From an uncultured Blautia sp. (lineage in GTDB: Bacteria; Bacillota; Clostridia; Lachnospirales; Lachnospiraceae), in assembly GCA_934437695.1 (NCBI GenBank), contig CAKSAW010000052.1:1-8609 (forward strand): DNA of 8,609 bases, read 5' to 3'. Shown here one piece after another: positions 1 to 6,881 of this stretch (positions within the stretch are counted from its first letter, which is position 1; every line of letters starts with the position of its first letter). Both the position numbers and the translations under genes were made by a program. The notes under the pieces are model-generated. The model did no database searches, had not been told where the DNA came from, and saw only the letters and a list, made by a program, of their open reading frames with translations.

Positions 1-36
1 ATGAGCCTGATGAAGAAGATGGATAAAGATGAATAA
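1..36 (+). CDS. 3' end of upstream gene, probably polyamine ABC permease PotB (partial)
   Basis: Frame 1 is open from the window edge and ends in TAA at 34-36, giving the tail MSLMKKMDKDE. A hydrophobic-to-charged tail just before a PotC-type permease fits the cytoplasmic C-terminus of the partner permease PotB, which normally precedes PotC. The stop is 11 nt upstream of the next start, and the next gene's ribosome binding site (AAGGGAGG, 35-42) overlaps this stop. Only 11 residues are visible, so the PotB identity rests on gene order and not on sequence similarity. Confidence 0.5.
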   Translation: MSLMKKMDKDE

Positions 37-47
37 GGGAGGACGGC

Positions 48-1892
48 ATGAAACGTAATAATAAATTTTTCTCAATGCTATATGTGGTATTATGTCTTGC
101 TTTCTTTTACCTGCCGATCCTGGTGACGATGATCTTTTCTTTTAACTCATCCAAGTCACTGACAAGGTTCACAGGATTTTCCCTGCGCTGGTATCAGGAA
201 CTTCTGAGTAACGGAGAAGTGATCAAGGCAGTTTATGTATCTGTTACTGTTGCTATTATTGCAACGATCGTTTCTACTATACTTGGAACAATCACTGCAA
301 TCGGATTATCAAAGTCAAAGAAAGTGATCAAGGAGCTGCTGCTTAATATTAATAATATCCCGATCCTGAACCCGGAGATCGTAACAGCCATCAGTCTGAT
401 GCTTCTGTTTTCCTCCCTGGGATTCAGAAAGGGATATCTGACAATGCTTCTGGCACATATCGCATTCTGTACGCCATATGTAATTACCAGCGTTTATCCC
501 AAGGTAAGAGCACTTGATCCTAATCTTGCCAATGCTGCCATGGATCTTGGTGCAACTCCTCTCCAGGCGCTGACAAAGGTTATTGTGCCTATGATCAAAG
601 AAGGGATTTTTGCAGGTGCACTGCTTGCATTTACCATGTCCTTTGATGATTTTGTCATTTCTTATTTCGTATCAGGAAATGGTGTAAAGAATATCTCTAT
701 CGTTGTATATAATATGACGAAGCGTATTAATCCTACGATCAATGCCCTGTCCACAATTGTGATCGTGGTTATCATTGCAGTGCTGCTTATAGCAAATCTG
801 ATTCCAAAGCTGAAAAGGAAAGCGAAGAAACCTAATCAGAAGGTTGTGAGAATTGTATCAGCAGTTCTGATCATTGCAGTGACAGCAGGACTGATCAGAT
901 GGGGATTTGTGGCTCAGTCCACTCATATACTGAAGGTATACAATGCAGGAGAGTATATGGATCTTTCGCTTCTTGAGGAGTTTGAAAAAGAATACAACTG
1001 TACCATTGTTTATGAGACCTTTGAGTCCAATGAAATGATGTATACAAAACTTTCCAGTGGCGAGACTTATGATGTGCTGATTCCATCGGATTATATGATC
1101 CAGAGACTGATCAAAGAGGAATATCTGCAGGCACTTGACTGGAAACAGATCCCAAATAAGAAAAATCTCCTGAATGACGTTATGAACCAGAGCTATGATC
1201 CGGGTAATCGTTATTCCTGTCCGTATTTCTGGGGAACAGTGGGAATTCTTTATGATAAGACAGTGATAGATGAGGCTGACCTGAAGGATGGCTGGGATCT
1301 TCTGTGTAATCCGAAATACAAAGGAAATATTTACATGTATGATTCAGAGCGAGATTCCTTTATGATAGCATTGAAGGCGCTTGGATATTCTATGAACACC
1401 ACAGACGAATCTGAGATCCAGGATGCATATCAGTGGCTGATCGATCAGAGAGATACCATGGAACCAATCTATGCAGGTGATGATGTGATAGATAACATGA
1501 TCTCAGGTAATAAGGCGTTGGCTGTTGTGTACTCAGGTGATGCATCTTACATTATCAGCGAGAATCCGGATCTTGATTATTTCACACCGGATCAGGGTAC
1601 GAATGTGTGGTATGATGCAATGGTGGTCACAAAGGACTGCAGCGAAGTAGAGCTTGCGCATGAATTTATTAATTTTATGATCAGTGATGAATCAGCTCTT
1701 TCCAACACGGAAGAAGTGGGGTATACTTCTACTGTAAAGAGTGCCTTTGAAACCATGAAGGATGGAACATATGCAGGGGTCAGCTCTTATATTCCTGATA
1801 TTACCAATCCGGAGAATGAGATCTTTGCCTATCAGAAGCCGAAGATCAAACAGAAATTTGCAGAACTCTGGACAAAGGTAAAAGCAAAGTAA
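48..1892 (+). CDS. potCD: Spermidine/putrescine ABC transporter, permease fused to substrate-binding protein (PotC-PotD fusion)
   Basis: This is a 614-residue fusion. Residues about 1-255 are a PotC-type permease with six predicted membrane segments (about 8-31, 65-88, 103-122, 130-150, 185-205, 235-253). The EAA coupling loop, around NAAMDLGATPLQAL (162-175), should dock on the ATPase PotA. A positively charged cytoplasmic linker (KLKRKAKK, 254-261) leads into a seventh membrane segment (about 268-286), which would place residues about 295-614 outside the cell. That part is a PotD-type binding protein. By-eye alignment to E. coli PotD keeps the Tyr37 (Y303), Trp255 (W521) and Asp257 (D523) equivalents, and D436 stands in for Glu171, so polyamine binding is plausible. 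The domain has no lipobox; the extra helix is its anchor. The ATG at 48 follows AAGGGAGG with 5-nt spacing. Fused permease/binding-protein importers are known in Firmicutes. The family call is firm; the exact polyamine preference is inferred. Confidence 0.93.
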   Translation: MKRNNKFFSMLYVVLCLAFFYLPILVTMIFSFNSSKSLTRFTGFSLRWYQELLSNGEVIKAVYVSVTVAIIATIVSTILGTITAIGLSKSKKVIKELLLNINNIPILNPEIVTAISLMLLFSSLGFRKGYLTMLLAHIAFCTPYVITSVYPKVRALDPNLANAAMDLGATPLQALTKVIVPMIKEGIFAGALLAFTMSFDDFVISYFVSGNGVKNISIVVYNMTKRINPTINALSTIVIVVIIAVLLIANLIPKLKRKAKKPNQKVVRIVSAVLIIAVTAGLIRWGFVAQSTHILKVYNAGEYMDLSLLEEFEKEYNCTIVYETFESNEMMYTKLSSGETYDVLIPSDYMIQRLIKEEYLQALDWKQIPNKKNLLNDVMNQSYDPGNRYSCPYFWGTVGILYDKTVIDEADLKDGWDLLCNPKYKGNIYMYDSERDSFMIALKALGYSMNTTDESEIQDAYQWLIDQRDTMEPIYAGDDVIDNMISGNKALAVVYSGDASYIISENPDLDYFTPDQGTNVWYDAMVVTKDCSEVELAHEFINFMISDESALSNTEEVGYTSTVKSAFETMKDGTYAGVSSYIPDITNPENEIFAYQKPKIKQKFAELWTKVKAK

Positions 1893-1939
1893 ACAATCAC
1901 GGAAACATCACAGAACAGACATTAGAAGGGAGACTTATT

Positions 1940-2974
1940 ATGAAAAAAAGAATACTTGCAGTAGTAATGTGTGCATTAATGACCGGAACGGTATTTACCG
2001 GATTTAAGGATGCGGGAGATGACAAGGAACTTGTGCTTTTTACCTGGGAAGGTATGTTCCCACAGGAAGTTCTGGATGATTTTGAAAAAGAAACGGGCGT
2101 TAAGGTTGTTTATTCGAACTTTGATACAGATGAAACAATGCTTGAGAAGCTTTCCATGGCAAAAGGCGGGGATTATGATATTGTAATTGCAGATGATTAT
2201 ATTCTGGAAACCGCCATTGCAGATGGACTGGCTGAAAAGCTGGATAAAGACTCTCTGGAAAATATTGGAAACATTAATCCGTTATATCAGGGACAGTTCT
2301 ATGATCCTGATGATGAATATACAGTTCCCTATGGAGCAGGTATTCCATTGATCGTCTATGATCCGGAGCAGGTGGATATTGATATTAAGGGATATAAGGA
2401 TCTCTGGGATCCGTCTCTTGAAGACAGTATTGCCCTGACTGCAAACTATCGCGTGATCAATGGGATCACTCAGCTTTCCATGGGCGAGAGCATGAATGAA
2501 GAGGATGTAGATGTGATCCAAAAAACCGGTGAGAAGCTTCTGGAGCTTGCACCGAATGTACGTCTGATCCAGGATGATAATACACAGAATGCACTCCTGA
2601 ACGGAGAGGCAAGTGTTGCATTTCTTTATACCTCTCAGGTAACAGCTGCTCTGGCTGAGAACCCTGATCTGAAGGTTGTATATCCTGAAGAGGGACTTGG
2701 ATTTGGTATCATGGGAATGTTTATTCCAAGTGAAGCGCCGGATAAGGATGCGGCATATTCCTTTATGGATTATATCCTGCAGCCGGAGGTTTCGGCAAAA
2801 TGCATGGATTATATTGGTTATTACAATACAAATAAGGCAGCAGACGAACTGGTGGATCCTGGTCTTGTAGTTCCGGACAGTGTGACAAAGGGCGAGATCA
2901 TCCAGAATGTAAGTCAGGATGCAGATGCACAGTATCAGAAGAACTGGACTGAATTTAAGGCTGCCTGCGACTAA
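1940..2974 (+). CDS. PotD-like extracellular solute-binding protein, second copy, ligand uncertain
   Basis: This 344-residue protein has a signal sequence (KKR, then hydrophobic about residues 5-21) followed by a type-2 periplasmic-binding fold of the PotD/PotF family. Family matches include FTWEGMFPQEVLDDFEKETG (34-53), GDYDIVIADDY (77-87), VPYGAGIPLIVYDPE (129-143) and YIGYYNTN (291-298). Residue 22 is Phe in VFTGF, exactly where a lipobox cysteine is expected, so the usual lipid anchor is missing. In an ungapped by-eye alignment with E. coli PotD the amine-contacting residues differ: Asp168 to N169, Glu171 to V172, Trp255 to G256, Asp257 to M258; Trp34 is kept as W36. It may therefore bind something other than a classic polyamine. 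GAAGGGAG at 1925-1932, 7 nt from the ATG, supports the start. It lies 47 nt after the fusion gene and 15 nt before EI, so it is probably co-transcribed and may feed or compete for the same permease. Confidence 0.88.
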   Translation: MKKRILAVVMCALMTGTVFTGFKDAGDDKELVLFTWEGMFPQEVLDDFEKETGVKVVYSNFDTDETMLEKLSMAKGGDYDIVIADDYILETAIADGLAEKLDKDSLENIGNINPLYQGQFYDPDDEYTVPYGAGIPLIVYDPEQVDIDIKGYKDLWDPSLEDSIALTANYRVINGITQLSMGESMNEEDVDVIQKTGEKLLELAPNVRLIQDDNTQNALLNGEASVAFLYTSQVTAALAENPDLKVVYPEEGLGFGIMGMFIPSEAPDKDAAYSFMDYILQPEVSAKCMDYIGYYNTNKAADELVDPGLVVPDSVTKGEIIQNVSQDADAQYQKNWTEFKAACD

Positions 2975-2989
2975 GGAGTTTGATTTAAT

Positions 2990-4648
2990 ATGGACATTTA
3001 CAAGGGAACCGGTGTCTTTTCCGGAATCGCCATCGGTAAAATACTGTATTATCACAAAAGTGAGTATCAGATACGACAATATGAGATTACAGACATTAAG
3101 GCAGAACTGAATGTTTTTCGCCAGGCCCGTGCCGGAGTTATGGAACAGCTGACAGGATTATATGAAAAAAACTGTACAATCCAGAAGACTCAGGCGGAAG
3201 TTTTTCTCAGACAGAAGAATCTGCTTGAGGGAAAAAGCTTCCAGCGTGCCATTGAGAGTATTATTCAGAATGAGAAAGTGAATTCTGCATATGCAGTAAT
3301 GACTACAAGAGATGAGATGGTCAATACTTTCAGAAATCTTGAGGAACCTGCCATAAAGGAGAGACTGGATGATATACGAGAGATATCGGACCGTCTGATC
3401 AGTGAACTGGGAGGGACTTCTCCAAGAATAGATCTTGGTGATGAGCCTGTGATCGTTGTCACTGAGAGTATTACGCCTACGGAGCTGATGGAGATGGACA
3501 AGGATAAAATGCTGGCCATTGTTACACACCATGGCTCTGACATGTCCCATGCAGCAATCCTGGCAAAGACTATGAATATACCGGCTCTGGTAGGGATTGA
3601 TACAGATTCGGAATGGGACGGACAGCAGGCTATTGTGGACGGATATACAGGAAGTCTGTACATTAATCCTGACAGAGAAGTGAAAAAGGAGTATGAGATT
3701 CGCAGAAGAGCTGATCTGGAAGAACGGGAAGAACTGCTGAAATTAAGAGAAGAACCTGATGTCACAAAGGATGGCAGAAAAATAGAGATTTATGCCAACA
3801 TCGGAAATATGGATGATCTGAACAGTGTTCTCTACTATGGGGCTGCCGGGATTGGTCTTCTGCGCAGTGAGTTTCAGTATCTTGGAAGAGAGAATTATCC
3901 GCGTGAAAATGAACTGTTCCTGGCATACAAAAAGATCGCAGAGACTATGGGTGACAGACTCACTGTAATCCGTACTGCTGATCTGGGCGCAGATAAGCAG
4001 GCTGATTATCTGGATATCCCGGATGAGACAAATCCTATTATGGGAAACAGGGGAATCCGTCTTTGCCTTGACAGAAAAAGAATGTTCAAGGCTCAGCTCC
4101 GTGCAATCTTCAGGGCAAGTGCCTATGGGAATCTGGCATTAATGTATCCCATGATCACCTCTGAAGAAGAAATGGATGAGATTGAGGCAATTATCAGAGA
4201 AGTAAAAGCAGGTCTGGATGAAAAAAGAATTCCTTATAAACCAATAAAAACAGGAATCATGGTTGAAACCCCGGCAGCAGTTATGATTAGCCGTGAGCTT
4301 GCCAGAAGAGTAGATTTCCTGAGTCTGGGAACAAATGATTTAAGTCAGTATACATTGGCAATGGACAGACAGAATCCCCTTCTTCGCGGGAAATACAATG
4401 ATCATCATCCCGCAGTTCTCAGAATGATCAAAATGGTGGTTGATGCAGGGCATGCGGAGAATAAGCGTGTCTGTATCTGCGGAGAGCTTGCTGCAGATAC
4501 TGCTCTGACAGAAGAATTTCTGAAGATGGGAGTGGACTGTCTTTCTGTAGTTCCTGCATGTATATTGCCGGTAAGAAGAGCGCTGAGACAGGTGGATCTG
4601 GACGGCTTTATGACTCATCAGAAGCAGGAGGGACCTTGTGAAGAGTAA
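2990..4648 (+). CDS. ptsI: Phosphoenolpyruvate-protein phosphotransferase (PTS enzyme I)
   Basis: Cytoplasmic EI normally takes phosphate from PEP onto an active-site His and passes it to HPr. The 552 residues are near the usual 570-575. Order: N-terminal SGIAIGK motif (11-17), helical HPr-binding region (about 25-145), phosphohistidine domain with SH at 186-187 (His187 matches E. coli His189), then a PEP-binding TIM barrel from about 255. Barrel residues are intact: R292 in GLLRSEF, R328 in RTADLGADK, E426 in GIMVETPAA, D450 in GTNDLSQYT, R460, and Cys497 in CICGELAAD. The phosphohistidine loop reads GSDMSH, not the common GGRTSH. There is no GAF domain, which argues against the nitrogen-type PtsP. 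The start at 2990 has AAGGAG (2973-2978) overlapping the previous stop, at a longish 11-nt spacing. No HPr or EII gene is in the window. It overlaps the next gene by 11 nt. The enzyme family is secure; its role in this operon is not. Confidence 0.93.
   Translation: MDIYKGTGVFSGIAIGKILYYHKSEYQIRQYEITDIKAELNVFRQARAGVMEQLTGLYEKNCTIQKTQAEVFLRQKNLLEGKSFQRAIESIIQNEKVNSAYAVMTTRDEMVNTFRNLEEPAIKERLDDIREISDRLISELGGTSPRIDLGDEPVIVVTESITPTELMEMDKDKMLAIVTHHGSDMSHAAILAKTMNIPALVGIDTDSEWDGQQAIVDGYTGSLYINPDREVKKEYEIRRRADLEEREELLKLREEPDVTKDGRKIEIYANIGNMDDLNSVLYYGAAGIGLLRSEFQYLGRENYPRENELFLAYKKIAETMGDRLTVIRTADLGADKQADYLDIPDETNPIMGNRGIRLCLDRKRMFKAQLRAIFRASAYGNLALMYPMITSEEEMDEIEAIIREVKAGLDEKRIPYKPIKTGIMVETPAAVMISRELARRVDFLSLGTNDLSQYTLAMDRQNPLLRGKYNDHHPAVLRMIKMVVDAGHAENKRVCICGELAADTALTEEFLKMGVDCLSVVPACILPVRRALRQVDLDGFMTHQKQEGPCEE
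4626..4632 (+). promoter_or_regulatory. Ribosome binding site deciding a GTG start
   Basis: AGGAGGG lies inside the end of the EI gene, 5 nt before GTG at 4638-4640. No good ATG start exists nearby in that frame, so this site fixes the GTG as the start of the DUF362 gene. It implies translational coupling to EI. Confidence 0.85.
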
Positions 4649-5771
4649 AGTAGTATTACTTCCATGTGAGGAATATGATGAGGAAAAAATCTATACATTG
4701 CTGAAACAGGGGCTGGAGCTCCTTGGCGGACTGGGATCTCTGATCCCTGATAATGCGAAAATCCTGCTGAAACCTAATCTGCTGAAAAAAGCAGAGGTAG
4801 AGAAAGCAGTTATCACACATCCTGTTGTGGTCGGGGCATTTGCAAGGATACTCAGAGAGTGTGGATATGAAAATATTGTACTTGCTGATTCCTGCGGACA
4901 TGGAACTACCCAGGCAGTGATACGTGGAACAGGGATGGATACTTATCTGGATAAATATCAGATCCCGGCAATTGATTATTCAGAGGGAGTCAAAACTGCC
5001 TATCCTCAGGGAGTCCAGGCAAAAGAGTTTGTACTTCCCAGGGAACTGTTGGAGCAGGACTGCGTTATTTCCCTGAGTAAGATGAAGACACATGCATTAG
5101 AGCGTATTACAGGTGCTGTTAAGAACAGCTATGGATTTGTATATGGATTTCATAAGGCGAAAGGACATACACAGTATCCAAGTGCGGACAGCTTTGCAAG
5201 GATGCTGATCGATCTGAATAAATGTGTGGCACCGAGGTTCTATGTGATGGATGGGATCATGGCAATGGAGGGAAATGGACCTGGTTCCGGTGATCCGATT
5301 CCTATGAATGTAATTCTGATGTCCACAGACCCTGTTGCATTGGACAGTGTGTTCAGCCGTCTGATATATCTGAAACCGGAGATGGTTCCTACAAATTATC
5401 ACGGTGAGAAGATGGGACTGGGTACCTGGAAAGAAGAGAATATTACACTGTTGACCCCAGAGCGTGAGGTATCCATGCAGGAGGCTGTGGATAGATACGG
5501 AAATCCGGATTTTAATGTAGACCGCACAGAGGTGCGTAAGAATATCTGGACAAGAATGGCAGGTGCATTAAACATTTTCCAGAAGAAACCATATATAGAA
5601 GCAGATAAATGTATCCGATGCGGAATCTGTGTGCAGAGCTGTCCTGTTCCGGGAAAAGCGGTAGAATTCCGAAAAGGAAAAAACAAGCCGCCTGTATATG
5701 ATTATAAGAAGTGTATCCGATGCTTCTGCTGCCAGGAAATGTGTCCGAAAAAGGCGATCAAAGTGAAATAG
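4638..5771 (+). CDS. DUF362 domain protein with C-terminal 2x[4Fe-4S] ferredoxin domain
   Basis: This 377-residue cytoplasmic protein starts at GTG (valine codon read as Met). Residues about 1-275 form a DUF362 domain, with family-type motifs KILLKPNLL (41-49), LADSCGHG (82-89), SLSKMKTH (145-152), GAVKNSYG (159-166) and MDGIMAMEGNGP (204-215). Residues about 318-377 carry two CxxCxxCxxxCP motifs: C325, C328, C331, C335 and C359, C362, C365, C369, with an extra Cys at 364. These should hold two [4Fe-4S] clusters for electron transfer. DUF362 has no settled biochemical role, so no reaction is assigned. It overlaps EI by 11 nt and is the last gene before the terminator. The family is common in anaerobic clostridia. 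Nothing in the sequence ties it directly to polyamines or PTS sugars; only its position does. Confidence 0.9.
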   Translation: MKSKVVLLPCEEYDEEKIYTLLKQGLELLGGLGSLIPDNAKILLKPNLLKKAEVEKAVITHPVVVGAFARILRECGYENIVLADSCGHGTTQAVIRGTGMDTYLDKYQIPAIDYSEGVKTAYPQGVQAKEFVLPRELLEQDCVISLSKMKTHALERITGAVKNSYGFVYGFHKAKGHTQYPSADSFARMLIDLNKCVAPRFYVMDGIMAMEGNGPGSGDPIPMNVILMSTDPVALDSVFSRLIYLKPEMVPTNYHGEKMGLGTWKEENITLLTPEREVSMQEAVDRYGNPDFNVDRTEVRKNIWTRMAGALNIFQKKPYIEADKCIRCGICVQSCPVPGKAVEFRKGKNKPPVYDYKKCIRCFCCQEMCPKKAIKVK

Positions 5772-5790
5772 CAGGCAGGATTCTGATAAA

Positions 5791-5862
5791 AAGAAAGCAC
5801 ATAACAGAAGATGAAGACATCTCTTTTGAGGTGATTTTCATCTGAGGTTATGTGCTTTTTGT
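5791..5862. terminator. Bidirectional intrinsic terminator between convergent genes
   Basis: Three stacked helices are visible: AAAGCACATAAC (5794-5805) with GTTATGTGCTTT (5847-5858), AGATGAA (5809-5815) with TTCATCT (5837-5843), and CATCTC (5818-5823) with GAGGTG (5828-5833, one G-T pair) around a TTTT loop. On the + strand the stem ends in CTTTTTG; on the - strand it runs into CTTTCTTTTTA. It begins 22 nt after the DUF362 stop and ends 31 nt from the methyltransferase stop, so it can end transcripts from both sides. Confidence 0.88.
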
Positions 5863-5889
5863 TGTTATGGCTGATCCGGCATAAGTTTT

Positions 5890-6768
5890 TTATGCCTGTC
5901 TTCCAAGGCTCCTGCTTATTTCACGGATGAATTCCGGAGTGGTGCCACAGCATCCTCCGATTACAGAGGCTCCATTTTCAATCAGAACCTTCATATGTTC
6001 TGCGAAACTTTTTGCATCCATACTGTAAACGGCATTTCCCTGATCATCGATTATTGGCATACCTGCATTTGGTTTGGCGATAACAGGGACAGATACGTTC
6101 TCTTTGATATTGCGGACAACGGATACCAGCTGGTCAGGTCCTACAGAACAGTTGATACCAACTGCCGCAGCGCCTGCACCCTCAAGGGCAATCGCAGCTT
6201 CCACAGCATTTCCTCCGCTGAAAATGCTTCCGTCAGCTTCTACGGTCATTGTACACATTACAGGAAGAGAACTTACAGATGCAGCCGCATCCAGTGCAGC
6301 CAGTGTTTCTTCGATATTGATCATAGTTTCCGCAGCGATCAGATCAACACCTGCATCTTCCAGAACTTTAATCTGCTCACAGTATGCTTCGTATGCCATT
6401 TCGTATGTGAGGTCACCGGCAGGCTCCATCATCTTACCTGTTGTGGTAATATCACCTGCAACATAAACCTTATGTCCTACAGCTTCCCTGGAAATATTTA
6501 CAAGTGCATGGTTCATTTCTGAAAGCTTATCCTGTAATCCGTGAAGTCCGAGACTGTAACGGTTGCCGCCGAAAGTTGGCGCATACACGATCTGACTTCC
6601 TGCTTCCACATAAACTCTCTGGAGATTCTGCAGAATCTCTTTATGCTCCATGATCCATGCCTCTGTACAGATCCCTCTGGGCATGCCGGATGCCATAAGG
6701 TTAGAACCGGTAGCTCCGTCAAGCAATACAACATTTTGTGTCAGCTTCTGAAATTCTTCTTTTGTCAT
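5890..6768 (-). CDS. Homocysteine S-methyltransferase family protein (stand-alone Hcy domain)
   Basis: This 292-residue protein is a single homocysteine-binding (betaine/SMM/MetH N-terminal type) zinc barrel that methylates homocysteine to methionine. The N-terminus has LLDGATGSNL (15-24) and APTFGGNR (63-70). The zinc ligands are visible: Cys207 in GINCSVGP, and Cys273/Cys274 in GGCCGTTP. The length matches one Hcy domain; there is no pterin, cobalamin or reactivation domain. It could be an MmuM-type enzyme using S-methylmethionine, or the homocysteine module of a split methionine synthase whose other parts lie elsewhere. The DGATG and CCGTTP motifs do not separate these, so no gene symbol is given. 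The start has AGGAGG (6776-6782 region, read on the - strand) about 7 nt upstream. It is 113 bp downstream of the epimerase gene and has its own promoter candidate and a leader inverted repeat. Confidence 0.92.
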   Translation of the reverse strand: MTKEEFQKLTQNVVLLDGATGSNLMASGMPRGICTEAWIMEHKEILQNLQRVYVEAGSQIVYAPTFGGNRYSLGLHGLQDKLSEMNHALVNISREAVGHKVYVAGDITTTGKMMEPAGDLTYEMAYEAYCEQIKVLEDAGVDLIAAETMINIEETLAALDAAASVSSLPVMCTMTVEADGSIFSGGNAVEAAIALEGAGAAAVGINCSVGPDQLVSVVRNIKENVSVPVIAKPNAGMPIIDDQGNAVYSMDAKSFAEHMKVLIENGASVIGGCCGTTPEFIREISRSLGRQA

Positions 6769-6810
6769 GGGAATTTCCTCCTGTGTTAGTTGATGTAGTT
6801 GTTATTGCGT

Positions 6811-6832
6811 CACTGTCTGGTGTCAGACAGTG
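6811..6832. repeat. Perfect 9-bp inverted repeat in the methyltransferase leader
   Basis: CACTGTCTG (6811-6819) and CAGACAGTG (6824-6832) are exact reverse complements around a 4-nt spacer, GTGT. The repeat lies about 10-30 nt downstream of the expected transcription start and 43 nt upstream of the start codon. It could be a repressor operator or an mRNA leader hairpin. No T-run follows on either strand, so it is not an intrinsic terminator. Confidence 0.75.
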
Positions 6833-6847
6833 CTGCTGCCATCTGAC

Positions 6848-6856
6848 ATTATAGCA
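6848..6856 (-). promoter_or_regulatory. Extended -10 promoter of the methyltransferase gene
   Basis: Read on the - strand, TGCTATAAT is a perfect extended -10 (TGnTATAAT), with the hexamer at 6848-6853. No good -35 is seen 16-18 nt upstream, which extended -10 promoters can tolerate. The expected start of transcription is near 6841, giving a leader of about 70 nt that contains the inverted repeat. Confidence 0.6.
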
Positions 6857-6881
6857 TAGCTTCAGCCATAAAGGGAAAAAA

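Noticed and set aside
2282..3079. Long open frame of 265 codons on the - strand opposite the second binding protein
   Set aside because: It lies antisense to a well-supported gene with its own ribosome binding site. The translation is rich in Ile, Cys and His with no family motif, and it overlaps the start of the EI gene.
3265..3765. 166-codon - strand frame rich in Ser/Ile within the EI gene
   Set aside because: It is a shadow of the EI reading frame, with low-complexity composition and no start-site support.
2990..4648. EI as a nitrogen-type PtsP or as pyruvate phosphate dikinase
   Set aside because: There is no N-terminal GAF domain and no ATP-grasp domain. The length and the order of phosphohistidine then PEP domains are those of classic EI.
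6811..6832. Inverted repeat as an intrinsic terminator for the epimerase gene
   Set aside because: No T-run follows on the - or + strand, and it lies after the methyltransferase promoter.
6769..6841. SAM riboswitch or T-box in the methyltransferase leader
   Set aside because: The leader is only about 70 nt and shows just one simple hairpin, with no conserved core of either class and no terminator/antiterminator pair.
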